Shown piece after piece: positions 19,088-28,425 of a DNA stretch of 64,000 nt (positions within the stretch are counted from its first letter, which is position 1; each line of letters starts with the position of its first letter). Where the stretch lies: NCBI RefSeq assembly GCF_947495965.1, contig NZ_CANMBB010000001.1, positions 434,001 through 498,000 of the forward strand, read 5' to 3'. Below the pieces are notes generated by a model. That model worked only from the letters and a program-made list of their open reading frames with translations, made no database searches and had not been told where the DNA came from. This stretch comes from an uncultured Maribacter sp. (lineage in GTDB: Bacteria > Bacteroidota > Bacteroidia > Flavobacteriales > Flavobacteriaceae). The position numbers were made by a program, and so were the translations under genes.

Positions 19088-20650
19088 ATGAAAGTAATCC
19101 CTTTAAAATTATTATTTTTTTGCACTCTTTTATTCCTATCTAATATAGGTAATTCGCAAAAAAAGCCTTCTAAAAAATTTGAACAAAATTGGGAATCTTT
19201 AAGTAAAGTAAATGAAACTCCTGATTGGTTTTTAGATGCCAAATTTGGAATTTATGCACATTGGGGACCAGTATCTTCTGCTTTTGTTGGTGCGGACCCA
19301 GACAAACATTACGCAGGATGGCATGGCATGAAAATGTATGATAATGGTAAGTTAGATAAAACAAAAAAAGGAAAACCAACAAATAATTACATACACCACA
19401 GAAAAAAATATGGCAATCCGTCTAAATACGGATACAAGCATATCATAGAACAATTTGATCCTTCTGGATTTAATGCAAAAGAATGGGCTAGATTATTTGC
19501 ATTATCTGGAGCTAAATTTGCTGGCCCTGTTGCCATGCACCATGACAATTTTGCTATGTGGGATTCTAAAGCAACCCGATGGAATTCTATGAACTATGGA
19601 GGTATAGACCCATCTGCAGAACTTAAAAAAGAAATTGAAGCTACTGGCTTAAAATATATGGGTTCTTTTCATCATGCATTTACATGGAAATATTTTTCTA
19701 CAGCACATGCCTATGGAGGAGTTAAAGCAGAAGATTACGATTTATATACTAACCCACATAGCTTAGATTCTGATACACCTGATGAACAATTCTATAACGA
19801 TTGGTGGGCTAAATTAAAGGAGTTTATAGACGTTTACCAACCAGATTTAATTTGGTTTGATTGGTGGTTAGAAAATATGACCGATGAGTCTAGACAAAAA
19901 TTCTTAGCATACTACTACAATAAAGGAATAGAATGGAATAAAGAAGTTGCCGTATGCTATAAAGAAAGTACTTTTCCTGAAGATACTGCCATAAAAGATT
20001 ATGAGCGTGGACGCCCTAACCAACCAAAAGAACAAGCTTGGTTAACTGATACTTCACCAGGAGCATGGTTTTACAGACCAAATGCTAAATTTAAAACTCC
20101 AAATGAATTAGTAGACATTCTTGTAGATATTGTTTCTAAAAACGGGAATATGCTACTAAATGTACCACCAAACCCAGATGGATCTATACCGCCTGTAATG
20201 GTTAACTTATTAACCGAAATGGGAGAATGGCTTAAAATAAATGGGGATGCTATATATGGTACTCGTTCGTGGACTGTATTTGGAGAAGGCCCTACTCGTT
20301 TACCAGAAGGCGGCCATAAAGTAGAGAAAATAAAAATTGAATATACCAATAAAGATATACGTTTTACCAAAAAATCGGATAAGGAATTTTATGCGATTGT
20401 AATGGATAAACCAAGTAACGAAACCGTGATAAAAACCTTAAGCACAGATATTGGTGTGCTTAATTCTAAGATTACAGAAATTACACTTCTTGGTAGCTCT
20501 GAAAAAATAGAATGGGAAAGAAATAGTAAAGGGCTAGTAATTAAAGCGCCTAAAAATGTTCCATCTAGTTATGCACACGCCTATAAAATAGTACTTGAAG
20601 GCTACACAGAGAATAATATTGGAGGAGACGAAAATGCACATACAGAATAA
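19088..20650 (+). CDS. GH29 family exo-alpha-L-glycosidase (fucosidase/galactosidase)
   Basis: 520 residues with a Sec signal ending near IGNSQ. The GH29 barrel motifs are clear: WFLDAKFGIYAHWG, GAKFAGPVAMHHDNFAMWDS and LIWFDWW, where Asp258 is the expected nucleophile. Next come VSKNGNMLLNVPPNPDGSIP and a C-terminal beta domain. The family removes alpha-L-fucose, and some members in algal-galactan loci act on alpha-L-galactose. The context here (no fucoidanase, many galactan enzymes) makes the latter worth considering. The next gene starts 7 bp downstream, so it is in an operon with GH2. A second, diverged GH29 lies at 59521. Confidence 0.9.
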   Translation: MKVIPLKLLFFCTLLFLSNIGNSQKKPSKKFEQNWESLSKVNETPDWFLDAKFGIYAHWGPVSSAFVGADPDKHYAGWHGMKMYDNGKLDKTKKGKPTNNYIHHRKKYGNPSKYGYKHIIEQFDPSGFNAKEWARLFALSGAKFAGPVAMHHDNFAMWDSKATRWNSMNYGGIDPSAELKKEIEATGLKYMGSFHHAFTWKYFSTAHAYGGVKAEDYDLYTNPHSLDSDTPDEQFYNDWWAKLKEFIDVYQPDLIWFDWWLENMTDESRQKFLAYYYNKGIEWNKEVAVCYKESTFPEDTAIKDYERGRPNQPKEQAWLTDTSPGAWFYRPNAKFKTPNELVDILVDIVSKNGNMLLNVPPNPDGSIPPVMVNLLTEMGEWLKINGDAIYGTRSWTVFGEGPTRLPEGGHKVEKIKIEYTNKDIRFTKKSDKEFYAIVMDKPSNETVIKTLSTDIGVLNSKITEITLLGSSEKIEWERNSKGLVIKAPKNVPSSYAHAYKIVLEGYTENNIGGDENAHTE

Positions 20651-20657
20651 GAAAAAA

Positions 20658-23111
20658 ATGAAAAAAACACTATTATTTTGCTATTTACTACTTAGCACTT
20701 GTGGCCTAATCAATGCTCAAGATATAAACTTTAATGCCAATTGGAAATTTTATCACCAAGAAGTAGAAGATGCAGAGAAACCAAACTATAATGACTCTTC
20801 ATGGAGAAAACTAAGCTTGCCTCATGACTGGGCAATAGAAGGTCCTTTTGATGTAAAATATAATGCAAGAGCTGGCGGATTACCTTTTCATGGAACAGGA
20901 TGGTATCGTAAACACTTTACTATGGATTCTAAAAACAAAGGAAAAGTAGTTACCCTAGAATTTGAAGGAGCAATGTATGATGCCTATGTATGGGTAAATG
21001 GTACATTGGTAGGGAATAGACCTTATGGCTATATTGGTTTTGAATTTGATATTAGCGAACATTTAAAATATGATGGTTCAGACAATACAATAGCCGTTCG
21101 TTTAAGACCGCAGGATTTATCTTCTAGATGGTATCCTGGTGCAGGCTTATACCGATCTGTTTGGTTAAAAATTGACAACCCTATTCATGTTGGTCAATGG
21201 GGAACTTATATAACTACGCCTACAGTTACTAAAGAAATAGCCGTGGTACAAAACGAAACTACTGTTGTAAACAAAAACAACAAAGAGGTAGTTGTAAATG
21301 TAAAGCAAGAATATGAATCTCCAGAAGGTAAAATTGTTGCTACTGTAGATGAAAATATAACTATAAAACCAAATGCAACAGCGGTTTCTCAATTATATGC
21401 AAAAATTGAAAACCCAAAACGTTGGGATACCGAAAATCCTCATTTATACAAAACAATAACTACTATTACAGAAAATGGTGAAGTTGTAGATGTCTTTTAT
21501 AGTAAAATAGGTTTACGAACAATTTCCTATACCACTGAAGGTTTCTTTTTAAATGGTAAAAAAGTACGTTTTAATGGAGTTTGCTTACACCACGATAATG
21601 GTTCTTTAGGCTCTGCAGTATACAAAAGAGCAGATGAGAGAAAATTACAAATCATGAAAAGCATGGGGGTAAATGCCATACGTACAAGTCATAACCCACC
21701 ATCTAGAGAGTTTTTAGAAGCTTGTGATGAACTAGGGCTTCTTGTACAAGATGAAGCTTTTGATGTTTGGAAAATGGAAAAAGTTCCAAATGGATATAAT
21801 GTGTTTTTTGAGGAATGGGCAGAAACAGATTTAAAAGACATGATTCGTAGAGATAGAAACCACCCTTCTATTGTTATGTGGAGTATTGGCAATGAAATTA
21901 TAGAACAAAAAGATGCCAAAAACGGTTGGAAAGTTGCAAAACAACTAAACAGCTATTGCAAAGAAATAGACCCTACTAGACCAACCTCAGCAGGATTTAA
22001 TCATTACCCTGGACCCTACAAAAACAATATGGCACAACAGGTAGATATTGCGGGAGTAAATTATAAACCTTCTAGTTATAAAACTTTAATAGATACTTAC
22101 CCAAATTTACCACTTTATGGCTCTGAAACTTCTAGCTGTACAAGTAGTCGTGGAGTATACCACTTGCCTATTAAAAAATATAAAACACATGAGTCTCTTC
22201 ATGTTACTAGTTATGATTTAATTGGCCCACCATGGGCATATCCTCCAGATATTGAATTTCATTTTCAAGAACAGAACCCTAACATTATGGGTGAGTTTAT
22301 TTGGACAGGTTTTGATTATTTAGGAGAGCCCACACCTTACGGAGGAAAAGACAATTCTACCAATGGATATTGGAATGCAGACTGGCCATCTCATAGCTCC
22401 TATTTTGGCGCAGTTGATTTGGCAGGTTTCCCTAAAGATAGGTTCTTTTTATACCAAAGTCATTGGACCACAAAACCAATGATTCACTTATTACCACATT
22501 GGAATTGGAAAGGGATGGAAGGTAAAAAAATTCCGGTTTACTGCTATACAAATTGTGATGAAGCTGAGCTTTTTGTAAATGGAAAATCCATGGGAAGAAA
22601 AGTAAAAGGAAAAGATTTAACAGACCTTATCATAGATTTCTCAAGGTATGAACCTAAAACTTTTGCTTCTAAATACAGGTTATCTTGGAATGTCCCATAT
22701 AAAGCTGGAAACATAAAAGTAATTGGTTACAAAAATGGAAAGCAAGTACTAGAAAAACAGATTAATACTGCCGGAAAACCAGCTAAAATTAGTTTAAAAG
22801 TAGATAGAAAAGAAATTAATGCTAATGGGGAAGATTTAGCCTACGTAACCGTTCGTATTGAAGATAAAAACGGTAACCTATGCCCTAACGCAGATAATTT
22901 AGTAAACTTTACTGTAAAAGGAGCTGGACAATTATTAGCTGTAGATAACGGAAACCAAATAAGTTTAGAATCTTTTCAAGCAAACCATAGAAAAACGTTT
23001 AGTGGTATGTGCTTAGCTATAATTAAGTCTTCCAAAAAACCAGGAAAAATAACACTAACTGCAAAATCGAAGGGATTAAAAAGTGCACAAACCTTTACGG
23101 TTTCAAAATAA
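20658..23111 (+). CDS. GH2 beta-galactosidase, canonical multidomain type
   Basis: The frame opens at 20595 inside GH29, but Met at 20658, 7 bp after that stop, starts a good Sec signal (MKKTLLFC...INAQ), so it is chosen. Domains: sugar-binding (LSLPHDWAIEGPF to about 175), Ig-like, TIM barrel, then a DUF4982-like domain (YTNCDEAELFVNGKSMGR) and a C-terminal Big-type Ig domain (about 725-817). Catalytic residues by motif are Glu413 (WSIGNE) and Glu490 (YGSETS). GVCLHHDNGSLG and RTSHNPPSREFLE are typical of Bacteroidota beta-galactosidases. It is more conventional than the three GH2 enzymes at the left end and likely works on desulfated beta-galactosides in the periplasm. Confidence 0.93.
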   Translation: MKKTLLFCYLLLSTCGLINAQDINFNANWKFYHQEVEDAEKPNYNDSSWRKLSLPHDWAIEGPFDVKYNARAGGLPFHGTGWYRKHFTMDSKNKGKVVTLEFEGAMYDAYVWVNGTLVGNRPYGYIGFEFDISEHLKYDGSDNTIAVRLRPQDLSSRWYPGAGLYRSVWLKIDNPIHVGQWGTYITTPTVTKEIAVVQNETTVVNKNNKEVVVNVKQEYESPEGKIVATVDENITIKPNATAVSQLYAKIENPKRWDTENPHLYKTITTITENGEVVDVFYSKIGLRTISYTTEGFFLNGKKVRFNGVCLHHDNGSLGSAVYKRADERKLQIMKSMGVNAIRTSHNPPSREFLEACDELGLLVQDEAFDVWKMEKVPNGYNVFFEEWAETDLKDMIRRDRNHPSIVMWSIGNEIIEQKDAKNGWKVAKQLNSYCKEIDPTRPTSAGFNHYPGPYKNNMAQQVDIAGVNYKPSSYKTLIDTYPNLPLYGSETSSCTSSRGVYHLPIKKYKTHESLHVTSYDLIGPPWAYPPDIEFHFQEQNPNIMGEFIWTGFDYLGEPTPYGGKDNSTNGYWNADWPSHSSYFGAVDLAGFPKDRFFLYQSHWTTKPMIHLLPHWNWKGMEGKKIPVYCYTNCDEAELFVNGKSMGRKVKGKDLTDLIIDFSRYEPKTFASKYRLSWNVPYKAGNIKVIGYKNGKQVLEKQINTAGKPAKISLKVDRKEINANGEDLAYVTVRIEDKNGNLCPNADNLVNFTVKGAGQLLAVDNGNQISLESFQANHRKTFSGMCLAIIKSSKKPGKITLTAKSKGLKSAQTFTVSK

Positions 23112-23152
23112 TAATATAAATTAAACTAGGGTAGTTATAAACCAATCCCATC

Positions 23153-25594
23153 ATGAATAGAGAGGTAAAATATCAAATTTGGATATTATCAATCATGATG
23201 GGATTTGTATTACCCCTCCAAGCTCAAATTGTTCTACTTGGAGATAATACTCCATATGCAAATGTTAACGATGGTAATTTTGAAGCCGTACACGGATATT
23301 GGCGTCAATCTAAACAATCCCCATTTTGGACAACCAAAAATGTAAAAGGATTAGGAGAATATGGAATGGGAATACATTATGGTACCTTGTTTAGTAATAA
23401 TGATTTAGGCATTGCTGAGTCTAAGTTATTAAATACAAATCCTAAATATCAGAATCCCAAAAAAGGGGATATTTTACAATGGAGTTTTGGTGCAGATTTA
23501 GAATACATTAGCCAAGGAAGTATTTCATTAAGTCTTGTTTTTGGGAAACATGAACGTAAAGTTGCAGATAAAGTAAAACTAATTGGCTCTGATAAAGTAG
23601 TTGAACATTTTAATGGACAGTATGTAATTAATGAAGAAGATGCTAATGCAGGTTTGCCATTTGTTAGAGTTACTTTTTATTCTGAAGATGAAATTAAAGT
23701 ATTTCTGCATTATGTAAATATTAGTATTATTGATGAAAAAAATAGTGGCCCAAAATTAAATGCCTTAGTAAAAGAAAATGGGATTAAACTAAGTTGGAAA
23801 GATAAACTCGCGGATAAAAAAAGTCTCTTTAATGTTTACCGACAGTATGCTAAAAAAGGAGCTTACAAAAAGATTGGAGAATCCTATAGCAGTTCTTTTC
23901 TTGACACTACCTTGATCAATGGTGTAGCCTACACTTACGTAGTTACACGTTTTAATCAAAAAGAATCTGGAGCATCAAACAAAATAGTAATTAGCAAAAA
24001 AGATACTATTGCCCCTAAACCACCTACCGATTTAACAGCCGAAATTTACGATTCTGAAATACAAATTTCTTGGAAAAAAAGTGTTTCTAAAGATGTAAAA
24101 AACTACACTGTTTATAGAGGAGATGAAAATGGAAATAATCTTCAAAAAATTGCACATAATATCACTAAAAATTTCTTTTTAGATTTTACTCCAGCTAAAG
24201 ACATTAAAAATACGTATATAGTTTTAGCAGAAGATTTCAGTGGTAACAAAAGCATAGCATCAAAACCATTAAAAGCTAAAGTAAAAATGGTTTCTGGAGC
24301 GTCGTTTAGCGATGTAATTTTGCCTATGCCTATACACCACAAACTAACTTCAAAAGCTTGGGGAGCCAATGGAGTTTTACCACGAGATATTAGTAATGGT
24401 ATAGAAGATTCCGAATGGAGTTATTGGGGAGGACGTCCTGTAAAAGATAAAGACGGCAAATATCATATGAATGTTAGCCGTTGGCCTGCTAATGCAACAA
24501 AAGGCCATTGGGAGTGGCCACGTTCTACAGTTGCCTATACTGTTTCAGATAAACCAGAAGGTCCTTATAGGGTAAAAAAAGATATAGCTTACAACTACAA
24601 TAATGGCTTAGGGCATAACCCAGATATCATCCTATTAAATGACGGGACTTACTTAATGTATTCTTTAATAAATTGGGAAGCTACTTTGTTTTCTGCCACG
24701 TCCATGAATGGTCCTTGGAAGCGATTGGGAATTATGAAAGTTAATAAAAATACTCCTTTAGAAAAACCGCAACTCCAATATCGTTTTGAAAGAAACCTAT
24801 CTGGAGTGCATTTAGAAGACGGTCGTTTTTTATTTGTTACTAAAGGTGGTGCTATGATGCTTAGTGAAGGAACCAACCCATTAGGACCTTATACTATTAA
24901 AACAGGCCCATTACAAGGAAATACAATAATCCCAGAAAAATATAGAAATTCTAATTTTGAAGACCCAGTTCTCTGGAAAGATGAAGTACAATACCATATG
25001 ATGATTAATGCTTTTATTGATTATCGCGCCATCTATTTGCGTTCTCCAGATGGCATACATTGGAAGTTTAATCCCGGAACCGCTTATACCCCTAATAATA
25101 CATTTTATGAAGATGGCACCCAAACACACTGGTACAAATTAGAAAGACCACATGTTTTAACAGACGAATATGGGCGCGCCACACATCTTTCTTTAGCTGT
25201 TATAGATGTACCTAAAGCAGATGATTTAGCAAAGGACAAACACAGCTCTAAAAACCTTATTCTTCCATTAATAGTGCCTAAAAGAATTAAACTTTTAAAT
25301 AAGAATAAAATTTCTAAAACAACCAAAAAAATAAAAATCCTAATCCAATCCGAAGTTGGTTTTAATGCTCAAGAAGATATAGATCTAAGTTCCTTGCGTT
25401 ATGGAGCCTGCGAAGAAGTAGATTATGGTCGTGGCGCAAAACTTTTAAAGACTAACAAGAAAGGAAAAAATCTAATCCTAATTTTTAATGGCGAAGGAAA
25501 CGGAATTACTGAAAGAAATTTTGCTGGTAAACTTTTAGGAAGAACAAAAGAGGGTAAATTGCTAATTGCCTTTTCAAAATTAAGTGCAGATTAA
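23153..25594 (+). CDS. Multidomain five-bladed-propeller hydrolase with two FN3 domains (member 2)
   Basis: 813 residues with a Sec signal ending ...PLQAQ. Residues 25-190 form a beta-rich module resembling a carbohydrate-binding or adhesion domain (DGNFEAVHGYWRQ). About 195-285 and 290-378 are FN3 domains (GIKLSWKD, YTYVVTRFN, PPTDLTAEIYDSEIQISWKK). About 390-690 is a five-bladed propeller with DGKYHMNVSRWP, GHWEWPRSTVAY, SDKPEGPY, FEDPVLWKDEVQYHM and LERPHV. The last 110 residues are a further small beta domain. The propeller is homologous to the whole of the proteins at 13807 and 25618. The function is inferred only as a glycoside hydrolase of the GH43/GH117 superfamily. It follows GH2 by 41 bp. 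Confidence 0.65.
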   Translation: MNREVKYQIWILSIMMGFVLPLQAQIVLLGDNTPYANVNDGNFEAVHGYWRQSKQSPFWTTKNVKGLGEYGMGIHYGTLFSNNDLGIAESKLLNTNPKYQNPKKGDILQWSFGADLEYISQGSISLSLVFGKHERKVADKVKLIGSDKVVEHFNGQYVINEEDANAGLPFVRVTFYSEDEIKVFLHYVNISIIDEKNSGPKLNALVKENGIKLSWKDKLADKKSLFNVYRQYAKKGAYKKIGESYSSSFLDTTLINGVAYTYVVTRFNQKESGASNKIVISKKDTIAPKPPTDLTAEIYDSEIQISWKKSVSKDVKNYTVYRGDENGNNLQKIAHNITKNFFLDFTPAKDIKNTYIVLAEDFSGNKSIASKPLKAKVKMVSGASFSDVILPMPIHHKLTSKAWGANGVLPRDISNGIEDSEWSYWGGRPVKDKDGKYHMNVSRWPANATKGHWEWPRSTVAYTVSDKPEGPYRVKKDIAYNYNNGLGHNPDIILLNDGTYLMYSLINWEATLFSATSMNGPWKRLGIMKVNKNTPLEKPQLQYRFERNLSGVHLEDGRFLFVTKGGAMMLSEGTNPLGPYTIKTGPLQGNTIIPEKYRNSNFEDPVLWKDEVQYHMMINAFIDYRAIYLRSPDGIHWKFNPGTAYTPNNTFYEDGTQTHWYKLERPHVLTDEYGRATHLSLAVIDVPKADDLAKDKHSSKNLILPLIVPKRIKLLNKNKISKTTKKIKILIQSEVGFNAQEDIDLSSLRYGACEEVDYGRGAKLLKTNKKGKNLILIFNGEGNGITERNFAGKLLGRTKEGKLLIAFSKLSAD

Positions 25595-25617
25595 AGCATT
25601 TACAAAATAGTACATGT

Positions 25618-26724
25618 ATGTTAAAACAAATAATTATAAATCTCTGCTTAATAACAATAGTTTCTTGTAAAACTAGCATAAATCAAATAGAGTACAAAGA
25701 CTATAAAAGTTTAAGTTTTACATCCTTATCTCCTGCAATTGTCAAAAATTTTCAAAACACTTCTAAAGTAGCGCAAGTTTTAGTAGAACCAGGTTATTAT
25801 GTTTGGGGATTAAGCGTTGTGCCTTGGAAAGGAAAATACCACGCCTATTATTCTAGATGGAAGAAAAAATACCAACATAAAGGTTGGATGACTAATTGTG
25901 AAATTGCACATGCAGTATCTGACAAACCTGAAGGTCCTTTTAAATTTGTGAATGTTGTTTTAAAAGACAAGAAAGTTGGTGGCTGGGATATAAACAATTC
26001 TCACAATCCATATGCTACTATTGCCGAGGGAAAAATTTGCCTGTATTATATAGCAAACGACATTAAACAATTACTAGAAAAAGAAAACATTGAGTTACCA
26101 TCAGAAAAATGGTTTAATGATAATAGACAACCCATTAGAGAAAGCCAACGTATAGGTGTTGCTATCGCTAATAATCCTAATGGTCCTTTTATACGTTCTA
26201 AAAAAGTGGTTGTAGAACCAGATAACATCAAGTTCAGAAAAATTGCGGTAAACCCAGCAGTCATATATCGTAATAATGAATATTACATGGTTATGAAAGG
26301 TGATGATTTACAACATGAAAAACCATTTAGAATACAATTAATAGGGAATTCTAACAAACCTGAAGGCCCTTATAATTTTAAAGAAAAACCAGTGTATGCA
26401 GAAGCCCAAACGGAAGATGCGTGCATTTGGTTTGATCAAGTCATGGGCAAATATTATATGGTTTGTCATGTAATGGGAAAGAGTGAGTTAGCTCTTTTTA
26501 ATTCCGTTAATGGTTTCGACTGGCAACCCGATGAAAGAAAGCTTTTTATGAAAAAAGAATTCGTACTTTCGGATGGCACTTTATGGAAACCTAAACGAGT
26601 AGAACGTCCTTTTGTATTAACTAACGAAAAAGGACAACCAATTATGCTGTATGTGGCGGTTTATGATAAAAATGTAAATGGTAATATCGCCATTCCAATT
26701 GAATTTAAATCGGATGCTAAATAA
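25618..26724 (+). CDS. Five-bladed-propeller hydrolase, unassigned family (member 3)
   Basis: A 368-residue lipoprotein (Cys17). WKGKYHAYYSRWKKK, GWMTNCEIAHAVSDKPEGPF, GVAIANNPNGPF, TEDACIWFDQVMGKYYMV and VERPFVL align with the proteins at 13807 and 23153. The middle of the protein has an additional helical stretch (IKQLLEKENIELPSEKWF) also hinted at in member 1. It lies 23 bp after member 2, so two family members are adjacent. It probably acts on the same oligosaccharide with a different linkage or sulfation preference. I do not recognise an experimentally defined family, so no gene name is given. Confidence 0.66.
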   Translation: MLKQIIINLCLITIVSCKTSINQIEYKDYKSLSFTSLSPAIVKNFQNTSKVAQVLVEPGYYVWGLSVVPWKGKYHAYYSRWKKKYQHKGWMTNCEIAHAVSDKPEGPFKFVNVVLKDKKVGGWDINNSHNPYATIAEGKICLYYIANDIKQLLEKENIELPSEKWFNDNRQPIRESQRIGVAIANNPNGPFIRSKKVVVEPDNIKFRKIAVNPAVIYRNNEYYMVMKGDDLQHEKPFRIQLIGNSNKPEGPYNFKEKPVYAEAQTEDACIWFDQVMGKYYMVCHVMGKSELALFNSVNGFDWQPDERKLFMKKEFVLSDGTLWKPKRVERPFVLTNEKGQPIMLYVAVYDKNVNGNIAIPIEFKSDAK

Positions 26725-26730
26725 AATTAT

Positions 26731-28332
26731 ATGATAAGAATAATCTCCTTTTTCGCCCTAATATTTCTTGTATTCACTTCTTGCAAAAACAAAAAGGTAG
26801 AAACAACTAAAACTGTTACAACAGAACCAGAAAAGAAAAACATTCTATTTATTCTAGCCGATGATTATGGTTATAATGACATGAGTTATAGAAACGATTC
26901 CTTTTATGAAACCCCAAATATTGATGTAATAGCAAAAGAAGGAATTGTTTTTAATAATGGTTATGCTACTTGCCAAGTATGCAGCCCATCTAGAGCAAGT
27001 ATCATGAACGGTAAGTTTCCTGCAAGACATGGAATTACAGATTGGATTGGTGCTCGCGAAGGAGAAAAATGGCGAGAAAAAAAGAGGTACAACAAACTTT
27101 TACCACCAACATATAGGCACAATTTAGCACATGAAGACATTACATTACCAGAGGCTCTAAAAGAAGAAGGCTACAAAACATATTTTGCTGGCAAATGGCA
27201 TCTTGGAGAAAAAGGCTCTTGGCCTCAAGACCATGGATTTGATATCAATATTGGTGGTTGGGACGCAGGAAGTCCTCGAGGAGGTTATTATGCCCCATAT
27301 GATAATCCTAATTTAAAGGATGGTGAAAATGGCGAAAATCTTAGTATACGTCTAGCCAAAGAAACTGTAGAATTTATGAAAGAGAACAAAGATGAAAAAT
27401 TCTTTGCCTATTTATCTTTCTATGCAGTACACGGCCCTATTCAATCTACCAAAGAAAAATGGGCAAAGTATCGTAAAAAAGCGGAGCAAAATGGGATTAC
27501 AGAAAGTTCTTTTAAAATGAAGAAATTTTTACCCATGCGAGAAACCCAAGACAATCCTATTTATGCAGGTTTAGTAGAAACTATGGATGATGCCGTTGGA
27601 ACTGTTTTAAAAGGATTAAAAGATTTAGGATTAGATAAAAATACTATTGTTGTTTTTACATCAGATAATGGCGGAGTATCTGCAGGCGATGCTTTCTCTA
27701 CCTCTAACTTACCATTAAGAGGTGGAAAAGGGTACCAATACGAAGGTGGAATTAGAGAACCCTATTTTATTAAAGTTCCTTGGTTAAAAAATGAAATAAA
27801 AGAGAGCAATTCCCCTGTAACTGGAGCCGACTTTTACCCTACTCTACTAGATTTAGTTGGAGCGGATTTAAAACCTAACGAGCATAAAGATGGCGTAAGC
27901 TTAGTTCCTTTGCTAAAAGGGCAAGACATTGAAGAACGCGCCCTTATATGGCATTATCCACATTATGGAAACCAAGGAGGAGAACCTTCTTCTATTATCC
28001 GAAAAGGAGATTGGAAATTAATTCATTACTACGAGGACAACAGGGTAGAATTGTTTAATTTAAAAAACGATATTGCAGAAAAGAATGAAATAGCTAAAGA
28101 AAATGAAGAAATAGCTAAAACTTTAAAAGCAGAACTTTTTAATTATTTAAATAAAGTAGATGCAAGGTTCCCTGTAAAGGATCCTTTATATAATGCAGAT
28201 TTAGAAGCCAAACATATACAAAAGATGGCAACAACAAAATTAGAAAGTTTAGAGAAGCAAAGAAGCCTTTTTTTATCTGCAGATTTTGACCCTCAAAATA
28301 ATTGGTGGGGGAGTCTACAAACCAAAGATTAA
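26731..28332 (+). CDS. S1 sulfatase, arylsulfatase-A-like lipoprotein
   Basis: 533 residues, lipobox Cys18. The metal motif is LADDYGYNDMSY and the formylglycine motif QVCSPSRASIMNG has Cys84. FAGKWHLGEKGSWPQDHGFD, TSDNGG and LRGGKGYQYEGGIREPY are the usual arylsulfatase signatures, so all active-site elements are intact. PPTYRHNLAHEDITLPEALK resembles the S1_16-type branch. The C-terminus has a polar extension of about 60 residues. It starts 6 bp after the propeller hydrolase stop and is in the same operon. Confidence 0.9.
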   Translation: MIRIISFFALIFLVFTSCKNKKVETTKTVTTEPEKKNILFILADDYGYNDMSYRNDSFYETPNIDVIAKEGIVFNNGYATCQVCSPSRASIMNGKFPARHGITDWIGAREGEKWREKKRYNKLLPPTYRHNLAHEDITLPEALKEEGYKTYFAGKWHLGEKGSWPQDHGFDINIGGWDAGSPRGGYYAPYDNPNLKDGENGENLSIRLAKETVEFMKENKDEKFFAYLSFYAVHGPIQSTKEKWAKYRKKAEQNGITESSFKMKKFLPMRETQDNPIYAGLVETMDDAVGTVLKGLKDLGLDKNTIVVFTSDNGGVSAGDAFSTSNLPLRGGKGYQYEGGIREPYFIKVPWLKNEIKESNSPVTGADFYPTLLDLVGADLKPNEHKDGVSLVPLLKGQDIEERALIWHYPHYGNQGGEPSSIIRKGDWKLIHYYEDNRVELFNLKNDIAEKNEIAKENEEIAKTLKAELFNYLNKVDARFPVKDPLYNADLEAKHIQKMATTKLESLEKQRSLFLSADFDPQNNWWGSLQTKD

Positions 28333-28380
28333 TTTTTTTTGTATTAAAAAAATAAAAAATGAGAGCATTTTTATCAAAAA

Positions 28381-28396
28381 ACGTTAACGATAACGT
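28381..28396. promoter_or_regulatory. Operator-like palindrome before the CSPSH sulfatase
   Basis: ACGTTA-ACGA-TAACGT is a perfect 6-bp inverted repeat with a 4-bp centre, 30 bp before the start at 28426. The form resembles LacI- or GntR-type operators. It occurs once in the window as far as I could see. Confidence 0.4.
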
Positions 28397-28425
28397 AAAT
28401 TTAAAAAATAGATAATTTATTAAAA

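Noticed and set aside
20595-20657. Upstream start for the GH2 beta-galactosidase inside GH29
   Set aside because: Met at 20658 starts a clean Sec signal just after the GH29 stop. The additional 21 residues are polar and read through the GH29 C-terminus.
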